64,000 nt of DNA from Xenorhabdus yunnanensis (GTDB lineage Bacteria; Pseudomonadota; Gammaproteobacteria; Enterobacterales; Enterobacteriaceae), in NCBI RefSeq assembly GCF_028598805.1, contig NZ_JAQRFI010000020.1, positions 1 to 64,000 of the forward strand, read 5' to 3'. Positions 49,750 through 61,061 of this stretch are shown here, piece after piece (positions within the stretch are counted from its first letter, which is position 1; every line of letters starts with the position of its first letter). Made by a program: the position numbers and the translations under genes. A model generated the notes under the pieces. It made no database searches and was not told the origin of the DNA. It was given only the letters and a program-made list of their open reading frames with translations.

Positions 49750-50871
49750 TTAATCATTAAAATACCAATAACCACTATTGACCAAAGCAGTAAGCAGGCT
49801 GACAAATCGAACATCATTAATAGCATCACCCAGAAGCTCAGCATTGACTTTATCATATTGGCAAAGAGCATCAGCGGCATGGATATGAGGAGTATCCATC
49901 AATTCTCCATTGACGAAACATTGATCGCCAACACGCAGGACGCGCAAGCCACTCAATCGATTTAATTCTTCGCCTTGTTTCAGCAAATCATAAATTTCGT
50001 CGCTTTCATAAGGTGGTTCAGGTGGTGCCAGATCCAGCTCATGGCGCGATTGAGAGACGAATTCACCAAACCAGGTTTGGAAAGTTTCTGGTTGTTCCAA
50101 CAGCTCACGCATCATTGAACGCAGTGTATCCAGCTCGTTTGTTTGGAGCAGAGCCGGGTTATCACGGAATGTCAGTTCAGGATCACTGTAGCGCTGACTT
50201 CCTAGTTCGTTTGCCAGAATATAATCAGCAAACCCACTGAATAATTCACGGGCATTGGGGGCACGGAATCCCACTGAATAGTTCAGTGAATCTTCAATAG
50301 CATAGCCTTCATGTGGGAAACCCGGTGGAATATAGAGTATATCCCCCGGTAGCATCTCTTCATCAATAATTGCCTCAAAGGGATCAACCTGTAATAAATC
50401 AGGATGAGGGCAATATTGTTTCATGGGAGTTTTTTCACCTACACGCCAGCGTCTACGGCCTTGTCCTTGAATGATAAAAACATCATATTGGTCAAGATGG
50501 GGGCCAACACCGCCGCCGGATACCGAGAAAGAGATCATCAAGTCATCCATACGCCAATCAGAAAGTACGCGGAATGGTTTCATGAGTGCAGAAGAGGGGA
50601 GATGCCAATGGTCAACCGCTTGTACAAGCAAAGACCAGTCTTTTTCGCCTAAATGGTCGTAGGTTTCAAATGGTCCATGGGAAACTTCCCAGCGTCCATT
50701 TTTCTGACTAACCAAACGGCTATCGATTTCATTTTCCATCGCCAATCCCGCCAGTTCATCGGCAGAAAGGGGATCAATAAACTGATGGAAACCCTGTTTA
50801 ATCAGCAATGGTCGTTTTTGCCAATGATTTTGCAAAAACGCCTGCCAGTCCAGATTCAGCTGATAATCCAT
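49750..50871 (-). CDS. roxA: 50S ribosomal protein L16 3-hydroxylase RoxA
   Basis: JmjC-fold Fe(II)/2-oxoglutarate oxygenase (YcfD) that hydroxylates an arginine of ribosomal protein L16. The product is 373 residues. The facial metal triad begins with the HxD in VGPHLDQYDVFIIQGQGRRRW, and the distal His follows in the IPPGFPHEGYAIE segment. N-terminal LNLDWQAFLQNHWQKRPLLI is typical. Gene order pepT-roxA-phoQ-phoP-purB is that of E. coli. Confidence 0.94.
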   Translation of the reverse strand: MDYQLNLDWQAFLQNHWQKRPLLIKQGFHQFIDPLSADELAGLAMENEIDSRLVSQKNGRWEVSHGPFETYDHLGEKDWSLLVQAVDHWHLPSSALMKPFRVLSDWRMDDLMISFSVSGGGVGPHLDQYDVFIIQGQGRRRWRVGEKTPMKQYCPHPDLLQVDPFEAIIDEEMLPGDILYIPPGFPHEGYAIEDSLNYSVGFRAPNARELFSGFADYILANELGSQRYSDPELTFRDNPALLQTNELDTLRSMMRELLEQPETFQTWFGEFVSQSRHELDLAPPEPPYESDEIYDLLKQGEELNRLSGLRVLRVGDQCFVNGELMDTPHIHAADALCQYDKVNAELLGDAINDVRFVSLLTALVNSGYWYFND

Positions 50872-50973
50872 GGTGACATCCTGAAGTGAGAAGTGAATTT
50901 CCGCTATTATAACGAATAGTCAATGACGATATCAGCTTTGGTTGAAATATTTCGAGATTGAGCTAGCGATCAT

Positions 50974-52416
50974 CTAATCATTATTGTTTTTATTATTGTT
51001 TTGTAACCGAAATATTGCGCTCACCCTCGTGCCACCAAGTGGACTGTCATCAATGTTGATCTCACCTTCATATTTCTCGATGGTTTCAGAGGCCATAGAC
51101 AAACCGAGACCTTGGCCTGATCGTAATGTATCCGCTCGTAAACCACGTTGAAAAATCATTTCTCGCTTATCAGGGGGAACAGCCAATCCATCATTATCGA
51201 CAACAATAGTGACTGAGTTGTCCCCCATTGTGGCGGTGATTTTGACAAGTTTCTCGCAATACTTACAAGCATTATCCAGAATGTTTCCCATTATTTGCCA
51301 AAGATCGTCTCTTACTCCCAGCCATGTCACTTCAGGGGAGACATCTAGCGTAATTAAGATGCCTTTATGGGCATATATCTTTTTTAGACCACTTACTAGT
51401 TCATTCAGGAATGTTGGGATTGAAACAATTTTCTTCAGAAAAAAACTATTGTCATTGTGCAGATTTGCTCTGTGCAGATAGTAGCTAATTTGTCGAGATA
51501 TCAGACCAATTTGTTCAAGCATAATGGGTTCGATTTGTTCAATGTGCAGCTTTTGAGAAGAATGTAGAGAGTGTAAGCTTGTTTGCAGTACTGCTAACGA
51601 TGTTTTCAGGCTATGTGCTAAATCTGAGAGTGTTGTTTTAAATTTTGCATAACGTTCACGTTCACTGGATAGTAAGGTGTTTAAATTTCTGACCAGCGAT
51701 TTTAATTCAATAGGAGGATTATCGTCCAGTTTATCCATTTTTCCCTTTTCTAGTGAATTGACCTGTTTAATTAAAGACTTAATTGGTCTAAGGCTCCAGT
51801 CAGCAGCAAGCCAGATTAATGGAATGACCAGAAATAAGTTAGCTATTAAAACATATCCAAACCATTTCCATATTTTTTCTGATGCTTGTATATCTTGTGG
51901 GAGCGCATCAATGATAACAATAGCCATTTTAGGCAGTTTGTTAGTGGCAGGATAAATACTTACGGCAACAAAGTAGGTTAATGATACATGTTTATCATTT
52001 TTTGTCTTAGCTTTATATAAACAGTTCTCTTTTCCGTTATCGTTCGCTTTTAGTTCAAATGTATAAAACCCATTTTTTTGCAGCCAACCAGTTTTAATCC
52101 CATTTTCCAATTCAGGCACATTATTTTCGCGCCAAAGAAGATTCCCTTTATTATCATAGATTAGTGCTAACGAGTTGCAATTCATGGTATAGCCTTTGGG
52201 AACAATAATTTCTAGTTTGCTGTTTTTCCACTTAGCTAATGTATAAAGTAAATTACTTTGGCTACGAAGTATGGCATAGCTCGTTTTATCAAAATGAACT
52301 AAGTATCCGGCAATAGCAACAATTCCATATGATAGCGTCAGTGCTAGAATAATAACTGCCGTAGCCATGAGAAACCTAGTTCTTAAAGATATATATTTTT
52401 TAGAGAACTTAGGCAT
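50974..52416 (-). CDS. phoQ: Sensor histidine kinase PhoQ
   Basis: Inner-membrane kinase/phosphatase for PhoP that in E. coli senses low Mg2+, acid pH and cationic peptides. The product is 480 residues: helix 1 (about 14-36), periplasmic sensor (about 37-188), helix 2, HAMP, H-box around DLAHSLKTSLAVLQT, and the ATPase domain with NILDNACKYCEK, DNDGLAVPP and GQGLGLSMA. The E. coli acidic patch (EDDDDAE) just before VAVNVYPAT is replaced by KNDKHVSLTYF before VAVSIYPAT. Two sensor Cys (79, 132) are present. Divalent-cation sensing may thus differ. It overlaps phoP by 8 bases. Confidence 0.93.
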   Translation of the reverse strand: MPKFSKKYISLRTRFLMATAVIILALTLSYGIVAIAGYLVHFDKTSYAILRSQSNLLYTLAKWKNSKLEIIVPKGYTMNCNSLALIYDNKGNLLWRENNVPELENGIKTGWLQKNGFYTFELKANDNGKENCLYKAKTKNDKHVSLTYFVAVSIYPATNKLPKMAIVIIDALPQDIQASEKIWKWFGYVLIANLFLVIPLIWLAADWSLRPIKSLIKQVNSLEKGKMDKLDDNPPIELKSLVRNLNTLLSSERERYAKFKTTLSDLAHSLKTSLAVLQTSLHSLHSSQKLHIEQIEPIMLEQIGLISRQISYYLHRANLHNDNSFFLKKIVSIPTFLNELVSGLKKIYAHKGILITLDVSPEVTWLGVRDDLWQIMGNILDNACKYCEKLVKITATMGDNSVTIVVDNDGLAVPPDKREMIFQRGLRADTLRSGQGLGLSMASETIEKYEGEINIDDSPLGGTRVSAIFRLQNNNKNNND

Positions 52417-53098
52417 TATGAGATTTCACATCAAAGATATACCCTTGACCACGAATAGTGAAAATTATTTCTTTGGGCCATTTACTCAATATCTTTTTCC
52501 TTAGACGTCCCATTAATACATCAATTGTATGACTTCCTCGTGGCTCATCTTGATCTTTTGTATATAGTTCACGCATTATCATCTCTTTGCTGACAACTCT
52601 GCCATTATTGCGCATTAAGGTTTCGACAATAGTAAATTCAAAGGAGGTCAACTTGATATTGATATCATTGACAGAAAACTCTCTTTTAAAAAGATCAAGT
52701 GAAAATGGTGAAATTTTAATCAATTGTGATGTCAAGCCACTCTTGCGTCGCATTAAGGCCTGTATGCGAGCATTAAGTTCTTTATGATGAATGGGTTTAA
52801 TAACATAATCATCTGCACCGGCATTTAGCACATCGATTTTTTCTTGCAAGGTGTCACTAACAGTGACAATAAGAATAGGTAAATTAATTTGCTTACTGCG
52901 CCAGCGTTGTAACATGCTAAGCCCATTTTCTCCCGGGAGTCCCAAATCAACGATAGCAAGATCAGGGTGAAATTCTTTAAGATAATAATCTGCTTCTTCT
53001 GTATCCTTTGCACTATTAACGGCATATCCCATACGCCGTAATTCTTCGGTATAATAATGGCGCAGAGGATAATTATCTTCAACAATTAATATTCGCAT
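52409..53098 (-). CDS. phoP: Response regulator PhoP
   Basis: OmpR-family DNA-binding regulator. The product is 229 residues: MRILIVEDNYPLRHYYTEELR, phospho-acceptor Asp in LAIVDLGLPGENGLSML, receiver Thr/Lys around ILIVTVSD and DDYVIKPIH, and the winged-helix domain with LTSFEFTIVETLMRNNGRVVSK and the GSHTIDVLMGRLRKKI recognition helix. It probably regulates lipid A modification and antimicrobial peptide resistance. The upstream region has degenerate direct repeats. Confidence 0.95.
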   Translation of the reverse strand: MRILIVEDNYPLRHYYTEELRRMGYAVNSAKDTEEADYYLKEFHPDLAIVDLGLPGENGLSMLQRWRSKQINLPILIVTVSDTLQEKIDVLNAGADDYVIKPIHHKELNARIQALMRRKSGLTSQLIKISPFSLDLFKREFSVNDINIKLTSFEFTIVETLMRNNGRVVSKEMIMRELYTKDQDEPRGSHTIDVLMGRLRKKILSKWPKEIIFTIRGQGYIFDVKSHNA

Positions 53099-53781
53099 AA
53101 TGACTCCTTAAGCCAGTCAGTAAAGCTTGTAAAATAAATTGAAAATGTTTTATTAATGAATTTTTCTAATAAATAAAAATGTGAACATGTTTTATAGTTA
53201 GATAAGTGTATGATTGTTTATATATTTCACAACATCAATTGTGGATATGTTTATTTGATAACAAATGGTTTTGTTTTAATATGCAAGTGAATTTATAATC
53301 TTTCTGTTATAGTAAGATAAGTATATGGCAATTTATATTTTTGGCAAAATTAATGGTTGTTTGATTGAAAACAAATGGTTGCGTTGTAACACCTAAATAA
53401 ATTTATAATCTATTTGTTATCGTAAATCAAGCGTATAAAAATTATATTTTTTTGGTTCTATTAATGATGGATTCCATTAAAAACAAGTGGTTGTATTTAA
53501 GTATATAAATAAATTCATAATCCATTTATAATTTATTTAAATTTATATATCTAATAGATTTTAGGTTTTAGCATGATGGCGAGGTTGTTAATCTCTAAGA
53601 GCATAGCTAAATTTTACTGTTTATAATTACGATATTTATAACTATGTAGTTGGAGTGAGTGTAGTTGATAAATAAGCCAATTGAAAAACCAAGAGGATAT
53701 TTTGGCTCAAAAAACTGGGGTTAACATAGGGACTGCACATGGGCAGGATAAAACCCACCCATTTACATGAATAAACAGAAA
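53099..53781. other. Long intergenic region between phoP and purB
   Basis: 683 bases, very AT-rich, no supported gene. It holds the phoP promoter and the ~110-bp degenerate direct repeats given separately. An imperfect hairpin (ATGGGCAGG/CCCACCCAT, 53739-53763) lies just beyond the purB stop. Confidence 0.45.
53240..53560. repeat. Three degenerate ~110-bp direct repeats upstream of phoP
   Basis: ACAAATGGTT occurs at 53261 and 53371, with a variant ACAAGTGGTT at 53483. ATTTATAATC occurs at 53291 and 53401, with ATTCATAATC at 53513. The spacings are 110 and 112 bases, and sequence between these anchors also aligns (for example CTRTTTGTTAT-like and ATTTATATTTTT-like blocks). Confidence 0.65.
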
Positions 53782-55203
<1,422 letters not shown>

Positions 55204-55231
55204 TTAACAGTTTTTAGCTAATAGTTTGTAT

Positions 55232-55858
55232 CTAACAATTAGCAAGAATATCTTTTGCCTGTTGGATCAAACGTTGACGAGAAAACATGATTTGCAAGCG
55301 GCTACCGCCAACTTGTTGCCATAAGACAGCGCTGCGGATACCTGCCAGCAACGCAGATCTGACTTTTGCCTGAATTAGCGTATTACGTAATACGTCAGGT
55401 GAACCCGTTACTTGAATGCGTGGCCCTAGTGGGCTGATAACATCAACATAAATTCCTGCCAAGGCGTTGAGTATTCCCTCTGACATAGCTTCAAAATAAG
55501 CTTGCTGACGCTCTAATTGCTCAATGCGATTTGCCAATTCATTGGCGGCAGATTGATTTTTATTCAGACGGCGTTCCAGCGCCACCAAACTCAGCATATA
55601 GCGGGTAAGATCGGCAGAAACTCCACTATGTGAACCGTTGAACATACCCAACATGGCATTAAGGCCAATACGCAGATTGCAGGCATGATTGCCAAAGACA
55701 TCCAGTGTGGATGTTGGATTCATGTTCAAGATACTGTTGATCATGATCTCAAAAGCATCGGGATCACACTGGCCTTCGTGGGCAAGTTTTTGTACCAGGT
55801 GGCCTGACTGGCAGATACCTGCCAGAGCCAGTGTAATGTCGTAATAATTTTTAGCCAC
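55232..55858 (-). CDS. hflD: High frequency lysogenization protein HflD
   Basis: Membrane-associated protein (YcfC) that in E. coli binds lambda CII and lowers lysogeny. The product is 208 residues and mostly helical: [44 protein letters not shown] and [25 protein letters not shown]. Its start follows the mnmA stop by 2 bases, so they form one transcription unit. Confidence 0.94.
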   Translation of the reverse strand: MAKNYYDITLALAGICQSGHLVQKLAHEGQCDPDAFEIMINSILNMNPTSTLDVFGNHACNLRIGLNAMLGMFNGSHSGVSADLTRYMLSLVALERRLNKNQSAANELANRIEQLERQQAYFEAMSEGILNALAGIYVDVISPLGPRIQVTGSPDVLRNTLIQAKVRSALLAGIRSAVLWQQVGGSRLQIMFSRQRLIQQAKDILANC

Positions 55859-55860
55859 AA

Positions 55861-56964
55861 TTACTCCTGTATACGTTGTTCGATCACACCACCACCGAGA
55901 CAGATTTCACCTTGGTAAAACACGGCGGATTGACCCGGGGTGACAGCGGCAACAGGGTTATCAAAACGTACTTCAATTCTATCTTCGCTCATAGGAACAA
56001 TAGTGCAGGGGATATCATGCTGACGGTAGCGTGTTTTTACTACACAACGTATTTCTGCCTTCAATGGTTGGCGATCAACCCAATGAAGTTGCTGTGCAAT
56101 CAAACCGATAGACATCAGGCGAGGATGTTCATGGCCTTGGGCAACAATCAGTATGTTGTTTTCGACATCTTTATCAACAACATACCATGGTTCTTCATTG
56201 CCATCTTTCATTCCCCCGATCCCCAGTCCTTTGCGCTGACCGAGTGTATGGTACATCAAGCCCATATGTTGGCCGATAATTTGTCCATCCACTGTCATAA
56301 TTGGGCCCGGTTGGGCGGGTAAATAGCGTCCAAGAAAATCACGGAACTTACGCTCACCAATAAAGCAGATACCGGTCGAATCTTTTTTCTTTGCTGTGAT
56401 TAGGCCAATCTCTTCGGCAATGCGGCGTACTTCGGGCTTTTCCAATTCACCGACTGGAAACAGGCTTTTGGCAATTTGCTGATGGCTTAAAGTATATAAG
56501 AAATAACTTTGATCTTTATTGCTATCCAGACCACGAAGTAATTGACTGATGCCGTCCATATCCCGACGGCGGACATAATGCCCGGTTGCGATATAATCAG
56601 CCCCTAAATCCTCTGCGGCAAACTCTAGAAATGCTTTGAATTTGATTTCTTTATTGCAAAGAATGTCCGGATTTGGAGTCCTGCCTGCTTTGTATTCAGC
56701 AAGAAAATGTTCGAAGACATTATCCCAATACTCGGCTGCAAAATTGATGGTATGCAGTTCTATGCCCAGTTTGTCACAAACTGCTTGGGCATCGGCAAGA
56801 TCGGTGGCAGCCGAGCAATACTCTTCACTATCGTCTTCTTCCCAGTTTTTCATGAACAGGCCAGTTACCTGGTAGCCCTGCTGTTGCAGAAGATAGGCGG
56901 AAACGGATGAATCAACACCGCCGGACATTCCGACAATGACTTTTTTCTGGCTGTTATCTGACAT
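55861..56964 (-). CDS. mnmA: tRNA-specific 2-thiouridylase MnmA
   Basis: Adds sulfur to U34 of Lys, Glu and Gln tRNAs. The product is 367 residues: PP-loop [18 protein letters not shown], the catalytic Cys in [20 protein letters not shown], the second catalytic Cys in [13 protein letters not shown], and a C-terminal barrel. It leads the mnmA-hflD-purB series. Confidence 0.96.
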   Translation of the reverse strand: MSDNSQKKVIVGMSGGVDSSVSAYLLQQQGYQVTGLFMKNWEEDDSEEYCSAATDLADAQAVCDKLGIELHTINFAAEYWDNVFEHFLAEYKAGRTPNPDILCNKEIKFKAFLEFAAEDLGADYIATGHYVRRRDMDGISQLLRGLDSNKDQSYFLYTLSHQQIAKSLFPVGELEKPEVRRIAEEIGLITAKKKDSTGICFIGERKFRDFLGRYLPAQPGPIMTVDGQIIGQHMGLMYHTLGQRKGLGIGGMKDGNEEPWYVVDKDVENNILIVAQGHEHPRLMSIGLIAQQLHWVDRQPLKAEIRCVVKTRYRQHDIPCTIVPMSEDRIEVRFDNPVAAVTPGQSAVFYQGEICLGGGVIEQRIQE

Positions 56965-57072
56965 GGATATATCTCACTGCGGAAAAAAACAAACGCGATA
57001 CTTTAGCACGTTGGCATTTAAGGTGCATCAAACGTCTCATGCTCTTTTTTATCCAACGATTGTTTATTACGA

Positions 57073-57525
57073 TCATTTGATGAATGGTAAACCATAACAA
57101 TCCAATATCGATAGTGGATACACTTTGCGTTCCAAGTAGCAGAGAATACTTTCGGCGACTAGAGGGGAACGTAGTTGTGGGCTATTAAGGATTTCTTCTG
57201 CACTTAACCAGTGACAGCAATGGATATCGTTATCTTGCGGATTTGTGCCCATGATTTTCTCCATTTCAACCAAGAATAAAAAACGGATAAATGGCGTTCT
57301 ATCAGGTGCAACCCATTGGTGCAACTTTAAAAATGCTTGTGGTTGCGCACGAATTCCTGTTTCTTCCCATAATTCTCGTTCAGCGGCTTCTAATAATGTT
57401 TCATCAGCTTCAAGATGCCCAGCTGGTTGATTCCAAAAAGGTTTATCGTTGATCAACTCTTCGACAACCAGAAATTTATTTTCTGCATGAACAATACAAG
57501 CAACAGTAACATGTGGACTAAACAA
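57073..57525 (-). CDS. nudJ: Phosphatase NudJ (Nudix)
   Basis: Nudix hydrolase that in E. coli removes phosphate from thiamine pyrophosphate (HMP-PP) and nucleotides. The product is 150 residues. The Nudix box is [23 protein letters not shown], and [22 protein letters not shown] begins the fold. Its start overlaps the end of rluE by 8 bases; the rluE-nudJ-mnmA order is as in E. coli. Confidence 0.93.
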   Translation of the reverse strand: MFSPHVTVACIVHAENKFLVVEELINDKPFWNQPAGHLEADETLLEAAERELWEETGIRAQPQAFLKLHQWVAPDRTPFIRFLFLVEMEKIMGTNPQDNDIHCCHWLSAEEILNSPQLRSPLVAESILCYLERKVYPLSILDCYGLPFIK

Positions 57526-58147
57526 AATTAATGTCTCTCCATTCTCCGGGGGATAATGAGTCTAATTGTATAGATCCCATACTGAAACGGATTAGGCGCA
57601 ATGTAGGATAACCCACATGAGCGGTCATTCTACGTACTTGTCGGTTGCGGCCTTCATATAGCGTAATTTTAAGCCAACTTACGGGAATGTTTTTTCGTTC
57701 CCGTATAGGCTGTGTACGCTCCCAAAGCCATTCAGGCTCTTCCACTAATTCAGCTCCGGCTGGCAAAGTTGGGCCATCTTTTAATGTGACACCATTGCGA
57801 AGTTTATTCAGAGCGTCGTCATCAGGAATGCCTTCTACTTGGACATAATAAATTTTAGCTGTTTTTTTATGGGGTTGGGTCAATTTGGCCTGCAATTTGC
57901 CATCATTGGTCAATACTAGCAAGCCTTCACTATCACGATCCAGACGACCAGCGGCATAAACATCAGTAACCGGAATAAAATTTTTTAACGTCGTTCTTCC
58001 CATTTCATCGGTAAATTGAGGCAAAACATCATAAGGTTTGTTAAAAATTAATATCCGACGAGGGCCTGTTAGTTTTTTTATGGTTTTGTTATTTTTTCTT
58101 TGGCTGAATCGGTTAAGTTGGCGTTTTTTAAAAGAGATATTTGTCAT
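57518..58147 (-). CDS. rluE: 23S rRNA pseudouridine synthase RluE
   Basis: Makes pseudouridine 2457 of 23S rRNA (E. coli numbering). The product is 209 residues, RsuA type: a short basic N-terminus in place of an S4 domain, [16 protein letters not shown], the catalytic Asp in [22 protein letters not shown], and [23 protein letters not shown]. It is divergent from icd. Confidence 0.94.
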   Translation of the reverse strand: MTNISFKKRQLNRFSQRKNNKTIKKLTGPRRILIFNKPYDVLPQFTDEMGRTTLKNFIPVTDVYAAGRLDRDSEGLLVLTNDGKLQAKLTQPHKKTAKIYYVQVEGIPDDDALNKLRNGVTLKDGPTLPAGAELVEEPEWLWERTQPIRERKNIPVSWLKITLYEGRNRQVRRMTAHVGYPTLRLIRFSMGSIQLDSLSPGEWRDINFV

Positions 58148-58287
58148 GATAAGTTATCGCGAAAAATTAGGGTGCGTATTATACCTCAAATCTGTGACCA
58201 TTGGCGTTTGCAGAATATTCAAGTAGTATTGACACGTCCCTTACAAAAAATTAACAAGGCATTGCGCTTATTTGAAAGGAGAGGTTA

Positions 58288-59541
58288 ATGGAAAGCAAAG
58301 TAGTTGTTCCGGCGGAAGGTAAAAAAATTACTATTGATGCCAAAGGTAAATTAAATGTTCCGAATAACCCTGTAATCCCTTATATCGAAGGGGATGGCAT
58401 TGGTGTTGATGTTACGCCGGTCATGCTAAAAGTTGTTGATGCTGCGGTTCAGGAAGCTTATAGCGGAGAGCGCAAAATTTCTTGGATGGAAATCTACACA
58501 GGTGAAAAATCCACAAATGTCTATGGCAAAGATGTTTGGTTACCGGATGAAACACTGGACTTAATTCGTGAATACTGTGTTGCTATCAAAGGTCCTCTGA
58601 CAACTCCAGTAGGTGGTGGTATTCGTTCGCTGAACGTAGCACTGCGCCAGCAATTAGATCTGTATGTCTGCCTGCGTCCAGTCCGTTACTATCAAGGTAC
58701 GCCAAGCCCTGTTAAGCAGCCTGAACTGACCGATATGGTTATTTTCCGCGAAAACGCAGAAGACATTTATGCTGGTATTGAGTGGAAAGCGGGTTCAGCG
58801 GAAGCGGACAAAGTTATTAAATTCCTACAGGATGAAATGGGTGTTAATAAGATCCGTTTCCCTCAACAGTGTGGTATCGGTGTAAAACCTTGCTCAGAAG
58901 AAGGCACCAAACGTTTAGTACGCGCTGCAATTGAATATGCGATTGATAATGACCGTGAATCAGTAACTTTGGTTCATAAAGGCAATATCATGAAATTCAC
59001 TGAAGGTGCTTTCAAAGATTGGGGTTATGAGCTGGCTCGAACTGAGTTTGGCGGAGAACTGCTGGATGGCGGTCCATGGGTTAAGATCAAAAACCCTAAA
59101 AATGGCAAAGATATCATCATCAAGGATGTGATTGCAGATGCGTTCTTGCAACAGATCCTGCTGCGTCCGGCAGAATATGATGTTATCGCTTGTATGAACC
59201 TGAATGGTGACTACATCTCTGATGCATTGGCTGCGCAGGTCGGTGGTATTGGTATTGCCCCAGGTGCAAACATTGGTGACGAATGCGCATTGTTCGAAGC
59301 AACACATGGTACTGCACCTAAGTACGCAGGCCAGGACAAAGTAAACCCAGGTTCTGTGATCCTTTCTGCTGAAATGATGTTGCGCCACATGGGGTGGTTC
59401 GAAGCCGCTGATTTAATCGTTAAGGGAATGGAAGGATCGATTGCTGCCAAGACTGTCACATACGATTTTGAGCGCCTAATGAAAGACGCTAAACTGCTGA
59501 AATGTAGTGAGTTCGGTGACGCAATTATTTCTCATATGTAA
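58288..59541 (+). CDS. icd: Isocitrate dehydrogenase (NADP)
   Basis: TCA-cycle oxidative decarboxylation of isocitrate. The product is 417 residues. The substrate serine regulated by AceK phosphorylation is in [13 protein letters not shown], and arginines follow in [13 protein letters not shown] and [18 protein letters not shown]-binding [19 protein letters not shown] and the end [11 protein letters not shown] are intact. The 3' end is the known attachment site of e14- and phage 21-like prophages, and a prophage begins about 120 bases later. The reading frame here ends normally. Confidence 0.97.
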   Translation: MESKVVVPAEGKKITIDAKGKLNVPNNPVIPYIEGDGIGVDVTPVMLKVVDAAVQEAYSGERKISWMEIYTGEKSTNVYGKDVWLPDETLDLIREYCVAIKGPLTTPVGGGIRSLNVALRQQLDLYVCLRPVRYYQGTPSPVKQPELTDMVIFRENAEDIYAGIEWKAGSAEADKVIKFLQDEMGVNKIRFPQQCGIGVKPCSEEGTKRLVRAAIEYAIDNDRESVTLVHKGNIMKFTEGAFKDWGYELARTEFGGELLDGGPWVKIKNPKNGKDIIIKDVIADAFLQQILLRPAEYDVIACMNLNGDYISDALAAQVGGIGIAPGANIGDECALFEATHGTAPKYAGQDKVNPGSVILSAEMMLRHMGWFEAADLIVKGMEGSIAAKTVTYDFERLMKDAKLLKCSEFGDAIISHM

Positions 59542-59562
59542 TAATAACTCATTAAAATATAT

Positions 59563-59592
59563 AACGGGGGCTTAATAGTTCCCGTTGTTTTT
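59563..59592 (+). terminator. Terminator of icd
   Basis: AACGGG (59563-59568) pairs with CCCGTT (59581-59586), followed by GTTTTT. It lies 21 bases after the icd stop. Confidence 0.6.
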
Positions 59593-59610
59593 AGCGATGT
59601 AAAAAATCTT

Positions 59611-59644
59611 CTGCAAAACTCCTGCAAAACTCTTCTGCAAAACT
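59611..59644. repeat. Three CTGCAAAACT direct repeats, possible integrase arm sites
   Basis: CTGCAAAACT occurs at 59611-59620, 59622-59631 and 59635-59644, with spacings of 11 and 13 bases. They lie between icd and the integrase stop, where arm-type integrase sites and the prophage left end are expected. The role is inferred from position. Confidence 0.5.
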
Positions 59645-59660
59645 GGTTAAAATTTGAACG

Positions 59661-60788
59661 CTATTTCGCAGCTAAAATAATCCAGTCTTTGCCTCGGTCA
59701 TCGTGGTATTTATCCGTCATTGCTTGGCTCTTGTGTCCTAATAATGTTTTTGTATCGATTCCCTGTTCACGGTAGAGGCGTTCAGATAAAGATCTCTGTT
59801 CATGGAAACTCGGTGGAGTACCGTCCTCCCATTTAAGGTCTGTTTTATCACGCGTTTTTTGAAAGCTGGTGGTGATTGCATTCGCTGATACTTGACCGCC
59901 TCTTTTGGCTTGTGAAGTAGTATGGTGGTAATGGAGCATGTAAGGGCTTAATATTCTATCCCTACAACGTGTTATTACATCTTGTAACGTATAGCCGATT
60001 TTTTCACATCTCAGGCTTAAGGGGAGTGCCAGCTTAACCCCTGTTTTTTCCTGAACGATATGTAGGTGATCGTCCCACACATCATCAAATCGCAATTTAG
60101 CGATATCTCCCAAGCGTTGCCCTGTGACTAGGGCTAATAACATCGCATGCTGTAAATAGCGCTGAGTTTTTCCAGCTTGGTCAAATATAACTTTCCATTC
60201 TTCCAGATTTAGTCTTTGTCGCTTAACCTTATTAATAGGCATTTTTGTTGCTTTGGCTGGGTTGTATCCGGGAGGAACCTCACCCGCGTGTTGGGCTTCT
60301 TTGAAAACATCTATTAAAACCATTCGGATAATTTGGGCCATTCTTGATTGGCCTCGCTCCTTATATTCATCGACTATAATTGCGATATCTTTAGTTTGGA
60401 TAGTGTCAATGCTTTCGTTGCCGCAATGCTGCCTGAATGCTTCGACAGGTGCGATTTTTTGCTTTACGGTATTTAGTTTTATTTCACCTGCTATTAGCCG
60501 TTCTTGCTGAATTTTTAAATATTCATCTAACCAACCAGTAACTGAAATTCCTTTTTTTAACTTTCGGCTGATTTCATCTTTTACTTTTAATAGCTGAGTC
60601 ATTTTGACCTCAGCTAAGCGGGAGTTGGCTTCTAGGGCAATTGCCTTCGCAGATTTTTCATCATCACCTAATCCGTGGAATTTCCCTGTAACCGGATGCT
60701 TATAGCGCCAGTAAATCTTTTTTGTCCTGGCATCGGTGTAACAGGATAAGCCAGGGATATTGACATTGTATTTACGTGGGCGAGCCAT
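59661..60788 (-). CDS. Lambda-type prophage tyrosine integrase
   Basis: Site-specific recombinase for prophage insertion and excision. The product is 375 residues: a short N-terminal arm-binding domain (WRYKHPVTGKFHGLGDDEKSA), a core-binding domain, then the catalytic domain. That domain has Arg in VTGQRLGDIAKLRFDDV, Lys in VQEKTGVKLALPL, the FHEQRSLSERLYREQG box, the LLGHKSQAMTDKYHDDRG box with His, and the nucleophile Tyr in KYHDDRG. It is closely organised like lambda Int. It overlaps the excisionase gene by 17 bases and points toward icd. Confidence 0.94.
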   Translation of the reverse strand: MARPRKYNVNIPGLSCYTDARTKKIYWRYKHPVTGKFHGLGDDEKSAKAIALEANSRLAEVKMTQLLKVKDEISRKLKKGISVTGWLDEYLKIQQERLIAGEIKLNTVKQKIAPVEAFRQHCGNESIDTIQTKDIAIIVDEYKERGQSRMAQIIRMVLIDVFKEAQHAGEVPPGYNPAKATKMPINKVKRQRLNLEEWKVIFDQAGKTQRYLQHAMLLALVTGQRLGDIAKLRFDDVWDDHLHIVQEKTGVKLALPLSLRCEKIGYTLQDVITRCRDRILSPYMLHYHHTTSQAKRGGQVSANAITTSFQKTRDKTDLKWEDGTPPSFHEQRSLSERLYREQGIDTKTLLGHKSQAMTDKYHDDRGKDWIILAAK

Positions 60789-61014
60789 CTTCTAAGATCC
60801 TCATTAGTCGGGGGTCATCGTCTTTTTTAATGGGTGGTTTTTCTATAAGGCCAATAAACCTAGCACTTTTCTCAACCCTCCAGCATCTTCCAGCTTTGTA
60901 TGGTCGGGGGGATATCATGCCATTCTTTGCGTAACGTATTAGAGTCTGATAACTGGGGATGGGTTCAGAAAATTCATGTGCTGCCCACTCTATCAATGTT
61001 TGAGTTCGTGCCAC
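60772..61014 (-). CDS. Excisionase-like protein
   Basis: This 80-residue basic protein has an N-terminal winged-helix of the phage Xis type (TLIEWAAHEFSEPIPSYQTLIRYAKNGMISP, then GRCWRV). Excisionases bend DNA and direct Int toward excision. It lies just upstream of, and overlaps, the integrase gene, the standard lambdoid arrangement. Confidence 0.85.
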   Translation of the reverse strand: MARTQTLIEWAAHEFSEPIPSYQTLIRYAKNGMISPRPYKAGRCWRVEKSARFIGLIEKPPIKKDDDPRLMRILEDGSPT

Positions 61015-61061
61015 AATTTTCTCCTTATATTTTATCAGGAAATAGACATAACATTGTTGGA

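Noticed and set aside
59611-59644. CTGCAAAACT repeats as a CRISPR array
   Set aside because: Units are 10 bp with 1-3 base gaps, without spacers or cas genes. Integrase arm sites are more likely.
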